The notes below the pieces were generated by a model. It did not search any database and was not told the DNA's origin. It worked only from the letters and a program-made list of their open reading frames with translations. Position numbers and translations under genes: made by a program. 64,000 bases of DNA from assembly GCF_002093745.1 (NCBI RefSeq), contig NZ_MTSB01000020.1, positions 33,481 to 97,480 on the forward strand, written 5' to 3'. Source of the stretch: Pseudomonas graminis. GTDB taxonomy: Bacteria; Pseudomonadota; Gammaproteobacteria; Pseudomonadales; Pseudomonadaceae. Shown one piece after another: positions 1 through 9,565 of this stretch (positions are counted from its first letter, which is position 1; each line of letters starts with the position of its first letter).

Positions 1-1
1 C

Positions 2-238
2 GCCGTCCGCGCCCGCGCCTTGTTGGGCGCTTACGCAGGCCTGCGACCGTTTACGGCTGCGGAGTCAAAGCTCTGGAACACCATGCTGCGCATAGCCTGC
101 GTGCGTTTCTGGCTGTCACGCCTGATCGCCGCCGAGACCTTTGCTGGCCAGGACGTGCTGATTCACGACCCCGTGGAGTTCGAGCAGCGTCTGGCCGAGC
201 GCCAGGCGCCCACTGTCGCGTTGCCGTTTGCACTCTGA
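2..238 (+). CDS. thrB: Homoserine kinase, C-terminal fragment (cut by window edge)
   Basis: An open frame runs from the left edge to a TGA at 236-238. The 78 or so visible residues (AYAGLRPFTAAE, then LRIACVRFWLSRLIAAE, then HDPVEFEQRLAERQ) resemble the C-terminal end of the APH-fold homoserine kinase of pseudomonads, which phosphorylates L-homoserine for threonine synthesis in the cytoplasm. Catalytic motifs lie outside the window. The following znu locus fits the Pseudomonas gene order thrB-znuA-zur-znuCB, which supports the call. Identification rests on this short tail plus context, so it is likely rather than certain. Confidence 0.7.
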   Translation, partial: AVRARALLGAYAGLRPFTAAESKLWNTMLRIACVRFWLSRLIAAETFAGQDVLIHDPVEFEQRLAERQAPTVALPFAL

Positions 239-252
239 CGGATGCTCCGCTT

Positions 253-293
253 TTGACTGTCGTGCCAATGCTCCGCGTCGGCACGACAGTCAA
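253..293. repeat. Perfect 14-bp inverted repeat, probable shared terminator
   Basis: TTGACTGTCGTGCC (253-266) is matched exactly by its reverse complement at 280-293 around a 13-nt loop. It lies between the convergent ends of thrB and znuA, so it could end transcripts from both sides, although no T-run follows on either strand. The loop carries the CTCCGCGTC-like core seen in other intergenic hairpins of this window (for example near 50235), so it may be a dispersed repeat rather than a dedicated terminator. Confidence 0.6.
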
Positions 294-327
294 GCGTGAG
301 CGAGCAGTGCCTGAAGTGCCTGAGCAC

Positions 328-1272
328 TCAAAGACTGCTCAGGCAGCCCGCCAGATCATCCGCCAGTTTCTGCAGCACCTGCTCGTAACCCTGCGCAGTG
401 GCCTGGGTGTAGCCGCCCAGCCCGTCGAGTTCTGCCAGTTTGACCGGCAGCCCGGCGCTTAGCGTTTCGGCCAGACGAGGGCGCAGCGGTGGTTCGCTGA
501 ATACGCAGGTCTTGCCCGCGGCTTTCAGACGCTCGCGCATGGCAGCTACATGCTGCGCGCCGGGCTGGATCTCGGCGGCGATGGCGAAGACGCCGGCATG
601 TTTGAGCCCGTAAGCCTCTTCGAAATAATCGAACGCCTCGTGGAACACGAAATAAGGCTTGCCCGTGACGGCACTGACACGGTCTTTGATGCGCGCGTCC
701 AGCGCATCCAGACGCTTGCTGAACGCCCCTGCATTACTGGCGTAGCGTGCGGCATTGGCCGGGTCGGCGGCGCTCAGGTCTGCAGCCATTTTGGCTGCAA
801 TCACCCGGGCGTTGACCGTCGACAGCCAGAGGTGCGAGTCCAGGCTGCCGGGCCGATGATCGTGATCATGCTCGTCGGTGTCGTGGTCATGAGCGTGGTC
901 GTCATGGGAGGCATTGTCTTCGCCAAAGTGGCGCAGGTGCATGCCCGGCAGCGATTGCACGGCCACCGAAGGCAATGTGCGGCCCTGAATGACGCGCGGC
1001 AGGAAGGTTTCCATGTCCGGGCCGATCCAGTAGAGCAGGTCGACCTCCTTCACGCGCCGTACGTCGGATGGGCGCAGCGCGTAATTGTGAGGTGATGCGC
1101 CGGGTGGCAGAAGCACTTCCGGCTTGCCGACGCCGTCCTGTACAGCCGCCGCAATCAGCTGCAATGGCTTGATACTGGTCAGCACTCTGACCTCGGCGTG
1201 AGCAGGGGCAACGATCAGCAGACTGACCCACAAAACAGCAACAAGATTGAAAAGACGGCGCACTCGAATCAC
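328..1272 (-). CDS. znuA: Zinc ABC transporter, periplasmic zinc-binding protein ZnuA
   Basis: ZnuA captures Zn(II) in the periplasm and hands it to the ZnuB/ZnuC importer. The 314-residue product has a Sec signal peptide (about residues 1-26, ending AHA), a cluster A-1 metal-binding fold with the ligand region PPGASPHNY, and the hallmark histidine/aspartate-rich loop (HDDHAHDHD and DEHDHDH, about residues 122-140) that distinguishes zinc from manganese binders. Later ligands appear in FHEAFDYF. The gene is divergent from zur-znuCB with a candidate Zur operator between them. The start is uncertain: GTG at 1272 gives the longest frame, while GTG at 1263 is an alternative. Neither has a strong ribosome binding site. 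Confidence 0.93.
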   Translation of the reverse strand: MIRVRRLFNLVAVLWVSLLIVAPAHAEVRVLTSIKPLQLIAAAVQDGVGKPEVLLPPGASPHNYALRPSDVRRVKEVDLLYWIGPDMETFLPRVIQGRTLPSVAVQSLPGMHLRHFGEDNASHDDHAHDHDTDEHDHDHRPGSLDSHLWLSTVNARVIAAKMAADLSAADPANAARYASNAGAFSKRLDALDARIKDRVSAVTGKPYFVFHEAFDYFEEAYGLKHAGVFAIAAEIQPGAQHVAAMRERLKAAGKTCVFSEPPLRPRLAETLSAGLPVKLAELDGLGGYTQATAQGYEQVLQKLADDLAGCLSSL

Positions 1273-1290
1273 TCATATAAGCCAGGAACG

Positions 1291-1307
1291 GGTAACATAA
1301 TAACGTC
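1291..1307. promoter_or_regulatory. Candidate Zur operator between znuA and zur
   Basis: The sequence GGTAACATAATAACGTC, read on the minus strand as GACGTTATTATGTTACC, matches most positions of the gammaproteobacterial Zur core (ATGTTATAATATAAC). It lies 19 nt before znuA and 24 nt before zur, where one dimer site could repress both transcripts under zinc sufficiency. Motif match was by eye only. Confidence 0.55.
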
Positions 1308-1330
1308 TCTAGCCAATATCGTCGCTGCTC

Positions 1331-1813
1331 ATGCCCAATACTCCCCTGGCCAGTCGCCCCCATGATCATTCCCACTGCGTGCATTCGGCCCTCGCCGAAG
1401 CGGACGCTTTGTGCATAAAACAGGGGCTGCGCCTGACGACATTGCGCCGTCGCGTGCTGGAGCTGGTGTGGCAAAGCCACAAACCGCTGGGTGCCTACGA
1501 CATCCTGGCAGTCCTCAGCGAGGAAGACGGTCGCCGCGCCGCGCCGCCCACGGTGTACCGCGCGCTGGATTTCCTGCTGGAAAACGGCTTGGTCCATCGT
1601 ATCGCCTCGCTCAACGCCTTCACCGGCTGTAACCACCCGACCCACGCGCATCAGGGGCAGTTTCTGATCTGTCGCGTGTGCCACGCCGCCATCGAGTTGC
1701 AGCACCCTGCAATCAGTAATGCGGTAGTCGATGCTGCTGCCGGCGTCGGTTTTGCGGTCGAAGGCCAGACGGTCGAGATCGTCGGTGTGTGTTCCGGCTG
1801 CAAGGCCGCCTGA
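1331..1813 (+). CDS. zur: Fur-family zinc uptake repressor Zur
   Basis: A 160-residue Fur-family regulator. The N-terminal winged helix (about 25-95, with [11 protein letters not shown] as the recognition region) is followed by the dimerisation domain. Two CxxC pairs, CRVC at 114-117 and CSGC at 154-157, form the structural zinc site. His-rich stretches at the start and the NHPTHAHQ segment (101-108) belong to the regulatory site. With zinc bound it is expected to repress znuA and its own operon. The TGA stop overlaps the znuC start by one base, so zur-znuC-znuB is a tightly coupled operon. Context separates it clearly from Fur proper. Confidence 0.93.
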   Translation: MPNTPLASRPHDHSHCVHSALAEADALCIKQGLRLTTLRRRVLELVWQSHKPLGAYDILAVLSEEDGRRAAPPTVYRALDFLLENGLVHRIASLNAFTGCNHPTHAHQGQFLICRVCHAAIELQHPAISNAVVDAAAGVGFAVEGQTVEIVGVCSGCKAA

Positions 1814-2601
1814 TGACGGATGCATTGATACGTCTGGAGCAAGTCGCGGTCACTCTGTCCGGGCAAAGCGTGCTGGACAATATCCAGCTCAGCGTTCGCC
1901 CCGGCGAGATCGTCACGCTGATCGGCCCCAATGGCGCAGGCAAGACTACGCTGGTGCGTGCCGTGCTGGGTTTGCTCAAGCCCGACTCCGGCACGGTCTG
2001 GCGCAAGCCCAGGCTGCGCGTCGGTTACATGCCGCAAAAGCTGCATGTGGATCAGACCCTGCCGTTGTCGGTGCTGCGCTTTCTGCAACTGGTGCCCGGC
2101 GTGAGTCGTGCGGCTGCACAGTCGGCGCTGGAAGAGGTCGGTGCCGAAAAAGTCATCGACAGCCCTTTGCAGGGCATTTCCGGCGGTGAAATGCAGCGTG
2201 TTCTGTTGGCCCGTGCCTTGTTGCGCGAGCCTGAGCTGCTGGTGCTCGACGAGCCCGTGCAGGGCGTCGACGTCGCCGGGCAGGCCGAGCTGTACAGCCT
2301 GATCACCCGATTGCGTGACCGTCATCGGTGCGGTGTATTGATGGTGTCCCACGATCTGCACCTGGTGATGAGCACCACCGATCAGGTGGTGTGCCTGAAT
2401 CGCCACGTCTGCTGTTCCGGTCATCCCGAGCAGGTCAGCCATGATCCGGCGTTCGTCGAGCTGTTCGGCAAGAATGCGCAGAGCCTGGCGATCTACCACC
2501 ACCATCACGACCACGCCCATGATCTGCATGGTGCCGTCGTGACCGATGCCCCGGCGGCGCCCCACACTCACGTTCATGGAGACAGCTGCAAGCATGGCTG
2601 A
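1813..2601 (+). CDS. znuC: Zinc ABC transporter ATP-binding protein ZnuC
   Basis: Cytoplasmic ATPase that powers zinc import through ZnuB. The 262-residue product has Walker [10 protein letters not shown] (38-46), the signature ISGGEMQRV, Walker B LLVLDEP and the switch histidine in MVSHDLH. The ATG at 1813 overlaps the zur stop (TGATG), which fixes the start; a longer in-frame reading upstream would run into zur. The C-terminal tail is unusually histidine-rich ([10 protein letters not shown] and [13 protein letters not shown]), a plausible zinc sensor or buffer. The end overlaps znuB by 8 bases. Confidence 0.95.
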   Translation: MTDALIRLEQVAVTLSGQSVLDNIQLSVRPGEIVTLIGPNGAGKTTLVRAVLGLLKPDSGTVWRKPRLRVGYMPQKLHVDQTLPLSVLRFLQLVPGVSRAAAQSALEEVGAEKVIDSPLQGISGGEMQRVLLARALLREPELLVLDEPVQGVDVAGQAELYSLITRLRDRHRCGVLMVSHDLHLVMSTTDQVVCLNRHVCCSGHPEQVSHDPAFVELFGKNAQSLAIYHHHHDHAHDLHGAVVTDAPAAPHTHVHGDSCKHG

Positions 2602-3382
2602 TTTTCTACTGTATGCCTTGCTCGCAGGCGTTGCACTCGCTCTGGTTGCCGGTCCGCTCGGGTCCTTTGTAGTCTGGCGGCGCATGGCCTATTTCGGCGA
2701 CACACTGTCCCATGCCGCATTGCTCGGCGTGGCGCTCGGCTTTTTGCTGGACATCAGCCCGACCATTGCGGTGACCGTTGGCTGCCTGTTGCTGGCGGTG
2801 CTGCTGGTCACGCTGCAACAGCGCCAGCCACTGGCGTCGGACACGCTGCTGGGGATTCTCGCGCCGAGCACGCTGTCGCTCGGGTTGGTGGTGCTCAGTT
2901 TCATGCACGAAGTGCGGATCGACCTGATGGCTTACCTGTTCGGTGATCTGCTGGCGATCAGCCCGGCTGATCTGGCCTGGATTCTGGGTGGCAGCACGCT
3001 GGTGCTGGTGCTGATCGTTGCGCTGTGGCGGCCATTGCTGGCCATGACCGTTCACGAGGAGCTGGCGCGAGTCGAGGGCCTGCCTGTCGCTGCGCTGCGC
3101 ATGGCGCTGATGCTGCTGATCGCGGTCGTGATTGCGGTGGCGATGAAAATTGTCGGTGTTTTGCTGATTACCTCGTTGCTGATCATTCCGGCAGCTGCGG
3201 CACAACGTCACGCCCGCTCGCCGGAACAGATGGCTGTGGGCGCAAGCCTGCTGGGCGTGATTGCGGTCTGTGCCGGGCTATCATTATCATGGTTCAAGGA
3301 CACCCCGGCAGGACCGTCTATAGTGGTATCCGCTGCGGCGTTGTTCTTGCTCAGCTTTGTTCTACCCAGGCGAGCGGTGTAG
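2594..3382 (+). CDS. znuB: Zinc ABC transporter permease ZnuB
   Basis: Inner-membrane channel of the zinc importer (ABC-3 family), 262 residues and almost entirely hydrophobic, with 7-9 predicted membrane spans. Recognisable family segments are [21 protein letters not shown] near the N-terminus and [17 protein letters not shown] in the second half. The ATG at 2594 (MADFLLYAL) overlaps the end of znuC by 8 bases, typical of translational coupling between the two subunits. An in-frame start at 2546 would lie inside znuC and is not needed. Confidence 0.94.
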   Translation: MADFLLYALLAGVALALVAGPLGSFVVWRRMAYFGDTLSHAALLGVALGFLLDISPTIAVTVGCLLLAVLLVTLQQRQPLASDTLLGILAPSTLSLGLVVLSFMHEVRIDLMAYLFGDLLAISPADLAWILGGSTLVLVLIVALWRPLLAMTVHEELARVEGLPVAALRMALMLLIAVVIAVAMKIVGVLLITSLLIIPAAAAQRHARSPEQMAVGASLLGVIAVCAGLSLSWFKDTPAGPSIVVSAAALFLLSFVLPRRAV

Positions 3383-3420
3383 ACTTGCTCGTTTTTTGCG
3401 CAAACTAGAGAATCGCAGGA

Positions 3421-4137
3421 ATGAAGCCGCTCGCCCCACGCTATCTGCTGCTGGTCGCATTTTCCATCCTGTTGGGTGCCTGCCAGAGTGCGCCTGATGC
3501 CGGGACGCCTGCTTCCGACGTTCCGCCTGACGCCTTTGCGCAGCTTGAACAGAACATCGCCAGCAACGAGCTGGCAACGGCCGAGGATCAACTCGCGGCG
3601 TTGCAGGCGGCCAATTCTGCTGACATCCGTCTGGAGCCTTCTCAGCGCCGTCTGGCTGAGGCCTATTTAAGCCGTAGCCAGATCAGTCTGCAAAAAGGCG
3701 ACATGAACGCAGCCGCCAGTGCGTTGAGCCGTGCCCGGGCGTTGATGCCCAAAGCACCCGCGTTGACCAGTGGCGTCAACGGCGCCATCGCCCATGCACG
3801 CAAGGCAGAGCTGGAAAAAGCCGAAGCGGACTTGAAAGAGGCTGAAGCCAGAAGGGTGGCCAAACTGGTCGATCCGTCCGCAGAAAGCACCACGATCGAT
3901 CTGAAAATCGGCGATATGCGCGCACTGCGCCATCAACTGGACGACATCGCAGCGGACACCGTCGCGTTCAATTGTGATGTGCTGCTGGTGGTGCCACGCA
4001 CCGAAGATTACCCGTGGCTGGCCACATTGCTGACCAAGCGGGTGGTCAAGGCCAATCCGGATTTCGAATTGCAGCTGCGTCGAGAAATCGAGCGCAATGA
4101 AAAAGCGCACATCGTTTTGACGCCCGCGAAGTCCTGA
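3421..4137 (+). CDS. Conserved Pseudomonas lipoprotein with helical repeat region
   Basis: A 238-residue protein with a lipoprotein signal: the lipobox LLGAC places the acylated cysteine at residue 21. Residues 40-125 are alpha-helical and TPR-like (LAEAYLSRSQISLQKGDMNAA), followed by an Ala/Glu-rich coiled coil (ELEKAEADLKEAEARR) and a C-terminal domain of unknown fold. It begins 38 nt after znuB; the same arrangement, a lipoprotein between znuB and metN, is found in other pseudomonads. Its function is unknown. The absence of metal ligands argues against a direct part in zinc uptake. Confidence 0.75.
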   Translation: MKPLAPRYLLLVAFSILLGACQSAPDAGTPASDVPPDAFAQLEQNIASNELATAEDQLAALQAANSADIRLEPSQRRLAEAYLSRSQISLQKGDMNAAASALSRARALMPKAPALTSGVNGAIAHARKAELEKAEADLKEAEARRVAKLVDPSAESTTIDLKIGDMRALRHQLDDIAADTVAFNCDVLLVVPRTEDYPWLATLLTKRVVKANPDFELQLRREIERNEKAHIVLTPAKS

Positions 4138-4196
4138 ACTGTTGTTTCATAAGCGGACGCAGAGCGTCCAGAACTGCTTGACTCTGGCAGAAGGCC

Positions 4197-4286
4197 GTGG
4201 GAGCGAACTTGTTCTCGAAAGGGCCATTACATCCGCTGATGATGTAGCGCCTGGAATAGAGCTTTCGCGGACAAGTCCGCTCCCAC
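4197..4286. repeat. REP pair (REPIN) between lipoprotein gene and katE
   Basis: GTGGGAGCGAACTTGTTCTC (from 4197) and its inverted partner TTCGCGGACAAGTCCGCTCCC (from 4264) enclose a roughly 45-nt spacer. The leading arm has a T where other copies have G (TTCTCG for TTCGCG), and the two arms are of the slightly different AACTTGTT and GACAAGTC subtypes. Related pairs occur at 23130, 50308 and 63808. A second small hairpin, GGACGC-AGA-GCGTCC, lies at 4155-4169. Confidence 0.85.
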
Positions 4287-4377
4287 GCCCTCCGGGCAGA
4301 AGCCCCCATTTCGCACGCTCATCGAGATTATGCATCACGATGAGCGCGGGAGCGTAGGAACGAGACTGGCGTCTAGA

Positions 4378-6528
4378 TCAAGCCGGAACAGCCTTGGCTT
4401 TCACTTCACGGTCCCAGACGCGGTGTTGTGCCATTGCATCGAAGAACGTTTCGAACGATTTGCTATCGGACACCACCAACAGCCCCGCGTCTTCTTCCAG
4501 GCGCAGCAAACTCAGCAGGTCTTTGGCTTCCCCGGCAACGGAGATGGCCTTGAGGTGCTTGTAGGCTTCCAGGATGAAGTGCAGCGCCACGCCGTCGGTG
4601 CTCAACGCTTTCACCGAGTCTGCGCCGCCCGGCACGAATACCGCATCGAACGCCACCGAAGGCAGGCCTTCAGCTGAGGCATCCACCGGCAGGCTTTTGC
4701 CATCGGCCGTCTTGACCGGTGCGGATGTCGGGCCGAGTACCTTGGCGTGTGCGCCCTTGGCCGTCAGCGCGGCTTTCATGGCGTCGACAGCTTTGCCGTC
4801 AACGCCATTGGCCACAAGAATGGCGACTTTGCGCGAAACGATGTCGCCAGACAGCAGGTTGACCTGACTCAGCGCCGGCGACTCTTTTACCGATGTCGAG
4901 CGCGCAGGGACAGTTCCGGCAGTCGGTGCGGGCAGGCCCAGATTGGCCGCTACCCGGCTGGCCAGTTCCAGGTCGATGTTGGCCAGAATCTCATTGACCT
5001 GACGGGCACGAATGTACTCGCGCTCGACCTTGCCCAACTCGAAGCTGTACGCCGCGATGATGTGCTCTTTCTCGTGATGGCTCATGCTCTGGAAGAACAG
5101 GGTGGCCTGCGAGAAGTGATCGCCGAACGATTCGCTGCGCTCACGAACCTTGTGCGCTTCAACGCGCTCAGGGTACGTCTCGAAGCCGCCATCCACGGCA
5201 GCCGCAGGGGTTTCTTTCGGCCAGCCGCCATCAATCGAGTTCGGCTCGTACGACGCACGACCCTTGTCGATGGTGGTGCGATGCTGTGCGTCGCGCTGGC
5301 CGTTATGGTTCGGGGCGATAGGGCGGTTGATCGGGATTTCGTGGAAGTTCGGGCCGCCGAGGCGGCTGATCTGCGTGTCGGTGTAGGAGAACAGGCGACC
5401 TTGCAGCAGCGGATCGTTGGAGAAGTCGATACCCGGCACGATATGGCCTGGGCAGAAAGCGACCTGCTCGGTTTCGGCGAAGTAATTGTCCGGGTTGCGG
5501 TTCAGTACCATTTTGCCCAGCGGCGTTACGGGTACCAGTTCTTCCGGGATGATCTTGGTCGGATCCAGCAGGTCGAAGTCGAATTTGTGCTCATCTTCCT
5601 CGGCGACGATCTGCACGCCCAGTTCCCATTCCGGGTAGTCACCCATCTCGATGGATTCCCACAGGTCGCGGCGGTGGAAATCGGTGTCCTTACCAGCCAG
5701 CTTCTGTGCTTCGTCCCAGACCAGCGAGCACACACCGAACTTGGGCTTCCAGTGGAATTTGACGAACGTGGATTTGCCTTCGGTATTGATCATGCGGAAG
5801 GTGTGGATACCAAAACCCTGCATGGTGCGCAGGCTTTTCGGAATCGCACGGTCAGACATGGTCCACAGCACCATGTGCGCAGATTCCGGCACCAGCGATA
5901 CGAAGTCCCAGAAGGTGTCGTGAGCCGAGCCACCAGTAGGGATCTCGTTGTGTGGCTCGGGTTTTACCGCATGCACGAAGTCAGGAAACTTGATCGCATC
6001 CTGAATGAAGAAGATCGGCATGTTGTTGCCGACCAGGTCGAAGTTGCCTTCGTCGGTGTAGAACTTGACCGCAAAACCACGCACGTCACGCACGGTGTCG
6101 CCCGAGCCGCGCGGGCCTTGAACGGTCGAAAAGCGCACGAACACCGGGGTTTTCTTGCCCGGATCACGCAGGAAGCCTGCTTTACTCAGCGCGCCCTGGT
6201 CTTCGTAAGTCTGGAAATAACCGTGTGCCGCGGTGCCACGGGCGTGAACAATGCGCTCCGGGATCCGCTCATGGTCAAAGTGTGTGATTTTTTCACGCAT
6301 GATGAAGTCTTCCAGCAGCGACGGGCCGCGGCTGCCGACCTTCAGGGTGTTCTGGTTATCGGCGATCTTGACGCCGTGGTTGGTGCGCAGCGCCTGGCTG
6401 GTCGCATCCGAACGAAACTGCTCGAGGCTGTCGAGCTTGGCATTGGTGTTGCCCCGATCCAGTGTGTCGGTGCCTGCCATTTCGCTTTTGGGTGTGGGGG
6501 TTACAGGTGGGTTTTTCTCGCTAGCCAT
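4378..6528 (-). CDS. katE: Large-subunit catalase (HPII/KatE type)
   Basis: Converts hydrogen peroxide to water and oxygen. The 716-residue product has the catalase core (about 50-540) and the extra flavodoxin/DJ-1-like C-terminal domain of clade 2 enzymes (about 560-716). Counting from the ATG at 6528, the distal histidine is His95 (RIVHARG), the distal asparagine Asn168 (GNNMP) and the haem-ligating tyrosine Tyr382 (RLFSYTDTQ), each exactly 33 less than the E. coli HPII residues 128, 201 and 415. The residue equivalent to HPII His392, which is cross-linked to the tyrosine, is Cys359 here. The start has a good site (TAAGGAG); the in-frame extension to 6648 lacks one. Confidence 0.95.
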   Translation of the reverse strand: MASEKNPPVTPTPKSEMAGTDTLDRGNTNAKLDSLEQFRSDATSQALRTNHGVKIADNQNTLKVGSRGPSLLEDFIMREKITHFDHERIPERIVHARGTAAHGYFQTYEDQGALSKAGFLRDPGKKTPVFVRFSTVQGPRGSGDTVRDVRGFAVKFYTDEGNFDLVGNNMPIFFIQDAIKFPDFVHAVKPEPHNEIPTGGSAHDTFWDFVSLVPESAHMVLWTMSDRAIPKSLRTMQGFGIHTFRMINTEGKSTFVKFHWKPKFGVCSLVWDEAQKLAGKDTDFHRRDLWESIEMGDYPEWELGVQIVAEEDEHKFDFDLLDPTKIIPEELVPVTPLGKMVLNRNPDNYFAETEQVAFCPGHIVPGIDFSNDPLLQGRLFSYTDTQISRLGGPNFHEIPINRPIAPNHNGQRDAQHRTTIDKGRASYEPNSIDGGWPKETPAAAVDGGFETYPERVEAHKVRERSESFGDHFSQATLFFQSMSHHEKEHIIAAYSFELGKVEREYIRARQVNEILANIDLELASRVAANLGLPAPTAGTVPARSTSVKESPALSQVNLLSGDIVSRKVAILVANGVDGKAVDAMKAALTAKGAHAKVLGPTSAPVKTADGKSLPVDASAEGLPSVAFDAVFVPGGADSVKALSTDGVALHFILEAYKHLKAISVAGEAKDLLSLLRLEEDAGLLVVSDSKSFETFFDAMAQHRVWDREVKAKAVPA

Positions 6529-6844
6529 CAGAAACAACTCCTTATTTCGACCCAATCGTTGAGTTGGGTTCGATGAATACGACTTCCCTGATGCAAGCGG
6601 GAAATCACGGTATCCAGAAAGTGACCGGCGTGGAAAACAGCCGTTCACTCCGATTGAAGGCCTTTCGCACCAACGGTCGTGTTATGCCCGTTACGCAGGA
6701 CAGCCTGCAAATAAATGCTAAGCACTGCGGGCCGGACAGGCTAAAATGCGCGCCCGGCTAATCTGGCCGAGGTAACGAAGCAAGTGGGAACAGACCCTGG
6801 CCCACTGCGCTGATTTTTTAACGCGCCCCCACAAGGTTCGCTCC
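6529..6844. other. Intergenic region between katE and metN
   Basis: These 316 bases separate divergent genes and must hold the katE promoter on the minus strand and the metN promoter on the plus strand. A TAAAAT hexamer at 6742-6747 could be a -10 element for metN, but no convincing -35 was found. No gene or clear riboswitch-like structure was seen. Confidence 0.4.
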
Positions 6845-7852
6845 GTGATCGAGTTTCATAACGTCCACAAAACCTATCGGGTAGCAGGCAAGGAAATCCC
6901 GGCCCTGCACACCACCAGCCTGCGCGTCGAAGACGGTCAGGTGTTTGGCATCATCGGCCACTCGGGTGCCGGCAAAAGCACGCTGCTGCGCCTGATCAAC
7001 CGGCTCGAAACCCCCAGCGGCGGGCAGATCGTGGTGGATGACGAAGATGTCACTGCGCTCGACGCCAATGGCCTGCGTCGCTTCCGCCAGCAGGTCGGGA
7101 TGATTTTCCAGCACTTCAATCTGCTGGCGTCCAAGACCGTCGCCGACAACGTCGCGATGCCGCTGACCCTGGCGGGCGACATGCCGCGCCAGCAGATTGA
7201 CCAGCGCGTGGCCGAGTTGCTGGCGCGGGTCGGGCTGTCCGATCACGCCAAAAAGTACCCTGCGCAACTGTCGGGTGGTCAGAAGCAGCGCGTCGGGATT
7301 GCCCGCGCGCTGGCGACCAAACCCAAGATTCTGCTGTGCGACGAGGCCACCAGCGCGCTCGACCCGCAAACCACGGCGTCGGTCCTGCAACTGCTGGCCG
7401 AAATCAATCGCGAGTTGCAACTGACCATTGTGCTCATCACCCATGAAATGGACGTGATCCGACGCGTCTGCGATCAGGTGGCGGTCATGGACGCGGGTGT
7501 GATCGTCGAGCAGGGCAAGGTGGCTGACGTGTTTCTGCATCCGCAGCACCCGACCACCAAGCGCTTTGTGCAGGAAGACGACCAGATCGATGAAAACGAA
7601 CAGCGTGACGACTTTGCCCACGTTCAGGGCCGTATCGTGCGTCTGACGTTTCAGGGCGAGGCGACCTACGCGCCTTTGCTCGGCACCGTGGCCCGGGAAA
7701 CCGGCGTCGACTACAGCATCCTGGCCGGTCGTATCGACCGCATCAAGGACACCCCTTACGGGCAACTGACGCTGGCGATCACCGGTGGCGATATGGAGGC
7801 CGCCTTCGCGCGGTTCACTGCCGCTGATGTCCATATGGAGGTGCTGCGCTGA
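6845..7852 (+). CDS. metN: Methionine ABC transporter ATP-binding protein MetN
   Basis: ATPase of the D/L-methionine importer, 335 residues. It has Walker [10 protein letters not shown] (38-46), signature LSGGQKQRV, Walker [13 protein letters not shown] and, beyond residue 260, a C-terminal NIL/ACT-like domain ([12 protein letters not shown] ... [12 protein letters not shown]) that binds methionine and shuts the transporter off when it accumulates. Translation starts at GTG 6845 (MIEFHNVHK). The stop overlaps the metI start (TGATG). Confidence 0.95.
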   Translation: MIEFHNVHKTYRVAGKEIPALHTTSLRVEDGQVFGIIGHSGAGKSTLLRLINRLETPSGGQIVVDDEDVTALDANGLRRFRQQVGMIFQHFNLLASKTVADNVAMPLTLAGDMPRQQIDQRVAELLARVGLSDHAKKYPAQLSGGQKQRVGIARALATKPKILLCDEATSALDPQTTASVLQLLAEINRELQLTIVLITHEMDVIRRVCDQVAVMDAGVIVEQGKVADVFLHPQHPTTKRFVQEDDQIDENEQRDDFAHVQGRIVRLTFQGEATYAPLLGTVARETGVDYSILAGRIDRIKDTPYGQLTLAITGGDMEAAFARFTAADVHMEVLR

Positions 7853-8526
7853 TGGACGCTTTTCTGAACCTGTTTTCCAACGTTGACTGGTACGAAATCT
7901 GGGTTGCCACCGGCGATACCATGATCATGCTCAGCGTTTCGCTGGGTTTCACTGTGCTTCTGGGGCTGCCGCTGGGTGTGCTGATGTTTCTGACATCGCC
8001 GCGTCAGTTGCTGGAACACAAGCAGCTGTATGCCACTGTCGGCCTGATCGTGAACATGCTGCGCGCGCTGCCGTTCATCATTCTGCTGATCGTGATGATG
8101 CCGCTCACTGAAATCATCACCGGAACATCGCTGGGGATTCTCGGCACATTGCCACCGCTGATTGCAGGCGCCACGCCGTTTTTCGCCCGTCTGGTGGAAA
8201 CCGCGTTGCGTGAAGTGGATCGCGGCATCATCGAGGCCACACAAGCGATGGGCGCCACCACCCGGCAGATCATTCTCAAGGCGCTGCTGCCTGAAGCGCG
8301 GCCCGGCATCCTGGCAGCGATCACCGTGACGGCCATTGCGCTGGTGTCCTTCACCGCGATGGCGGGTGCGGTGGGCGCGGGCGGGCTGGGTGACCTGGCG
8401 ATTCGTTATGGTTATCAGCGTTTTCAGAACGATGTGATGTTTGTCACGGTCGTACTGTTGCTGGTGCTGGTGCAGATTCTGCAGACCGTTGGCGACAGAC
8501 TGGTCGCGCACTTCACCCACCGTTGA
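7852..8526 (+). CDS. metI: Methionine ABC transporter permease MetI
   Basis: Inner-membrane subunit of the methionine importer, 224 residues with about five membrane helices. The EAA coupling loop is clear (EATQAMGATTRQIILKALLPE). Overlaps the metN stop by one base and is followed 52 bases later by metQ, so the three genes form one transport operon. Confidence 0.95.
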   Translation: MDAFLNLFSNVDWYEIWVATGDTMIMLSVSLGFTVLLGLPLGVLMFLTSPRQLLEHKQLYATVGLIVNMLRALPFIILLIVMMPLTEIITGTSLGILGTLPPLIAGATPFFARLVETALREVDRGIIEATQAMGATTRQIILKALLPEARPGILAAITVTAIALVSFTAMAGAVGAGGLGDLAIRYGYQRFQNDVMFVTVVLLLVLVQILQTVGDRLVAHFTHR

Positions 8527-8543
8527 TCGAATCAGTTGGCGTC

Positions 8544-8562
8544 GGCCCGCCTCATGCGGGCC
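8544..8562 (+). other. Intercistronic hairpin between metI and metQ
   Basis: GGCCCGC (8544-8550) and GCGGGCC (8556-8562) pair around CTCAT just upstream of the metQ ribosome binding site (AAAGGAG). No T-run follows. Hairpins here commonly stabilise the upstream end of an mRNA encoding the more abundant binding protein. Confidence 0.5.
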
Positions 8563-8578
8563 TCAAAGGAGTTGTTGC

Positions 8579-9352
8579 ATGAAGAAACTATTGGCCATAT
8601 TTGCCGCTGTTACCGCCTTGTCCGCGCAGGCCAACGAAACCCTGACAGTGGCAGCTTCGGCTGTGCCGCACGCAGAAATCCTGGAGTTCGTGAAACCGAC
8701 CCTCGCCAAAGAGGGCGTTGATCTGGAGATCAAGGTCTTCAACGATTACATCCAGCCGAACGTGCAGGTGTCCCAGAATCGTATGGACGCGAACTTCTTC
8801 CAGCATCAGCCCTATCTGGATGAGTACAACAAAGGCAAAGGCACCGATCTGGTGGCCGTGGCCAAGGTTCACATCGAGCCATTCGGCGCCTACTCGGACA
8901 AATTCAAAAGCCTGGACGAGCTGCCAAACGGTGCCAATGTCGCGCTCCCTAACGACGCCACCAACGAAGGCCGCGCCTTGCTGCTGCTGGCCAAGAAGGG
9001 GCTGATCACGCTGAAAGACCCGACCAACATCCTGTCCAAGCCTTCGGACGTGGTGAACAACCCGAAAGACCTGAAATTCCGCGAGCTGGAAGCCGCCACA
9101 CTGCCACGCGTGCTGACGCAGGTCGATCTGGCGCTGATCAACACCAACTACGCCCTGAGCGCCAAGCTTGATCCTGCCAAGGACGCGCTGGCCATCGAAG
9201 GTGGCGATTCGCCCTATGCGAACATTCTGGTTGCGCGCCCGGACAACAAGGATTCGGACGCAATGAAAAAGCTGGTCGCAGCCCTGCACAGCCAGGCAGT
9301 AAAAGACTTTCTGGCCGAGAAATACAAAGGTGCTGTGGTTCCGGCGTTCTGA
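8579..9352 (+). CDS. metQ: Methionine-binding periplasmic protein MetQ
   Basis: Substrate-binding protein of the MetNIQ importer (NlpA family), 257 residues. A signal peptide ends SAQA before NETLTVAAS; there is no lipobox cysteine, so it should be a soluble periplasmic protein rather than the lipoprotein form. Family segments include VPHAEILEFVKP, NDYIQPNVQVSQ and LINTNYAL. The ATG at 8579 follows AAAGGAG at a proper distance; longer in-frame readings run through the upstream hairpin. A second, orphan copy lies at 49314. Confidence 0.94.
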   Translation: MKKLLAIFAAVTALSAQANETLTVAASAVPHAEILEFVKPTLAKEGVDLEIKVFNDYIQPNVQVSQNRMDANFFQHQPYLDEYNKGKGTDLVAVAKVHIEPFGAYSDKFKSLDELPNGANVALPNDATNEGRALLLLAKKGLITLKDPTNILSKPSDVVNNPKDLKFRELEAATLPRVLTQVDLALINTNYALSAKLDPAKDALAIEGGDSPYANILVARPDNKDSDAMKKLVAALHSQAVKDFLAEKYKGAVVPAF

Positions 9353-9428
9353 TTTGATCGCGTTGCCTGAGTCGCATGCCGATGCTGGCGTCGGCACGCT
9401 GCTCAGTATCGAGACCTGAAAAAACTCA

Positions 9429-9452
9429 CCGGATCGCTGTCGAGCGATCCGG
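9429..9452. terminator. Strong hairpin downstream of metQ
   Basis: CCGGATCGCT and AGCGATCCGG pair perfectly (10 bp) around GTCG, 77 nt after the metQ stop. There is no uridine tract, so it may act as a 3'-end stabiliser or with Rho rather than as an intrinsic terminator. Confidence 0.5.
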
Positions 9453-9565
9453 ATGAGGCTGCAATAACACCGGGGCCGGACAGGTATTCGTATTCTCGAA
9501 CATTGCCCCGTCAACATGGACCGGCTTTTCGTCAAACGAACAGCCAACGACAGGTATTGTCATCA

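Noticed and set aside
4142..4357. Small open frames on both strands in the REP region
   Set aside because: They translate the palindromic REP arms in both directions.
4747..6576. 609-codon open frame on the plus strand
   Set aside because: Fully antisense to katE, lacks domains and has the odd Arg/Val/Gly-rich composition of a shadow frame in GC-rich DNA.
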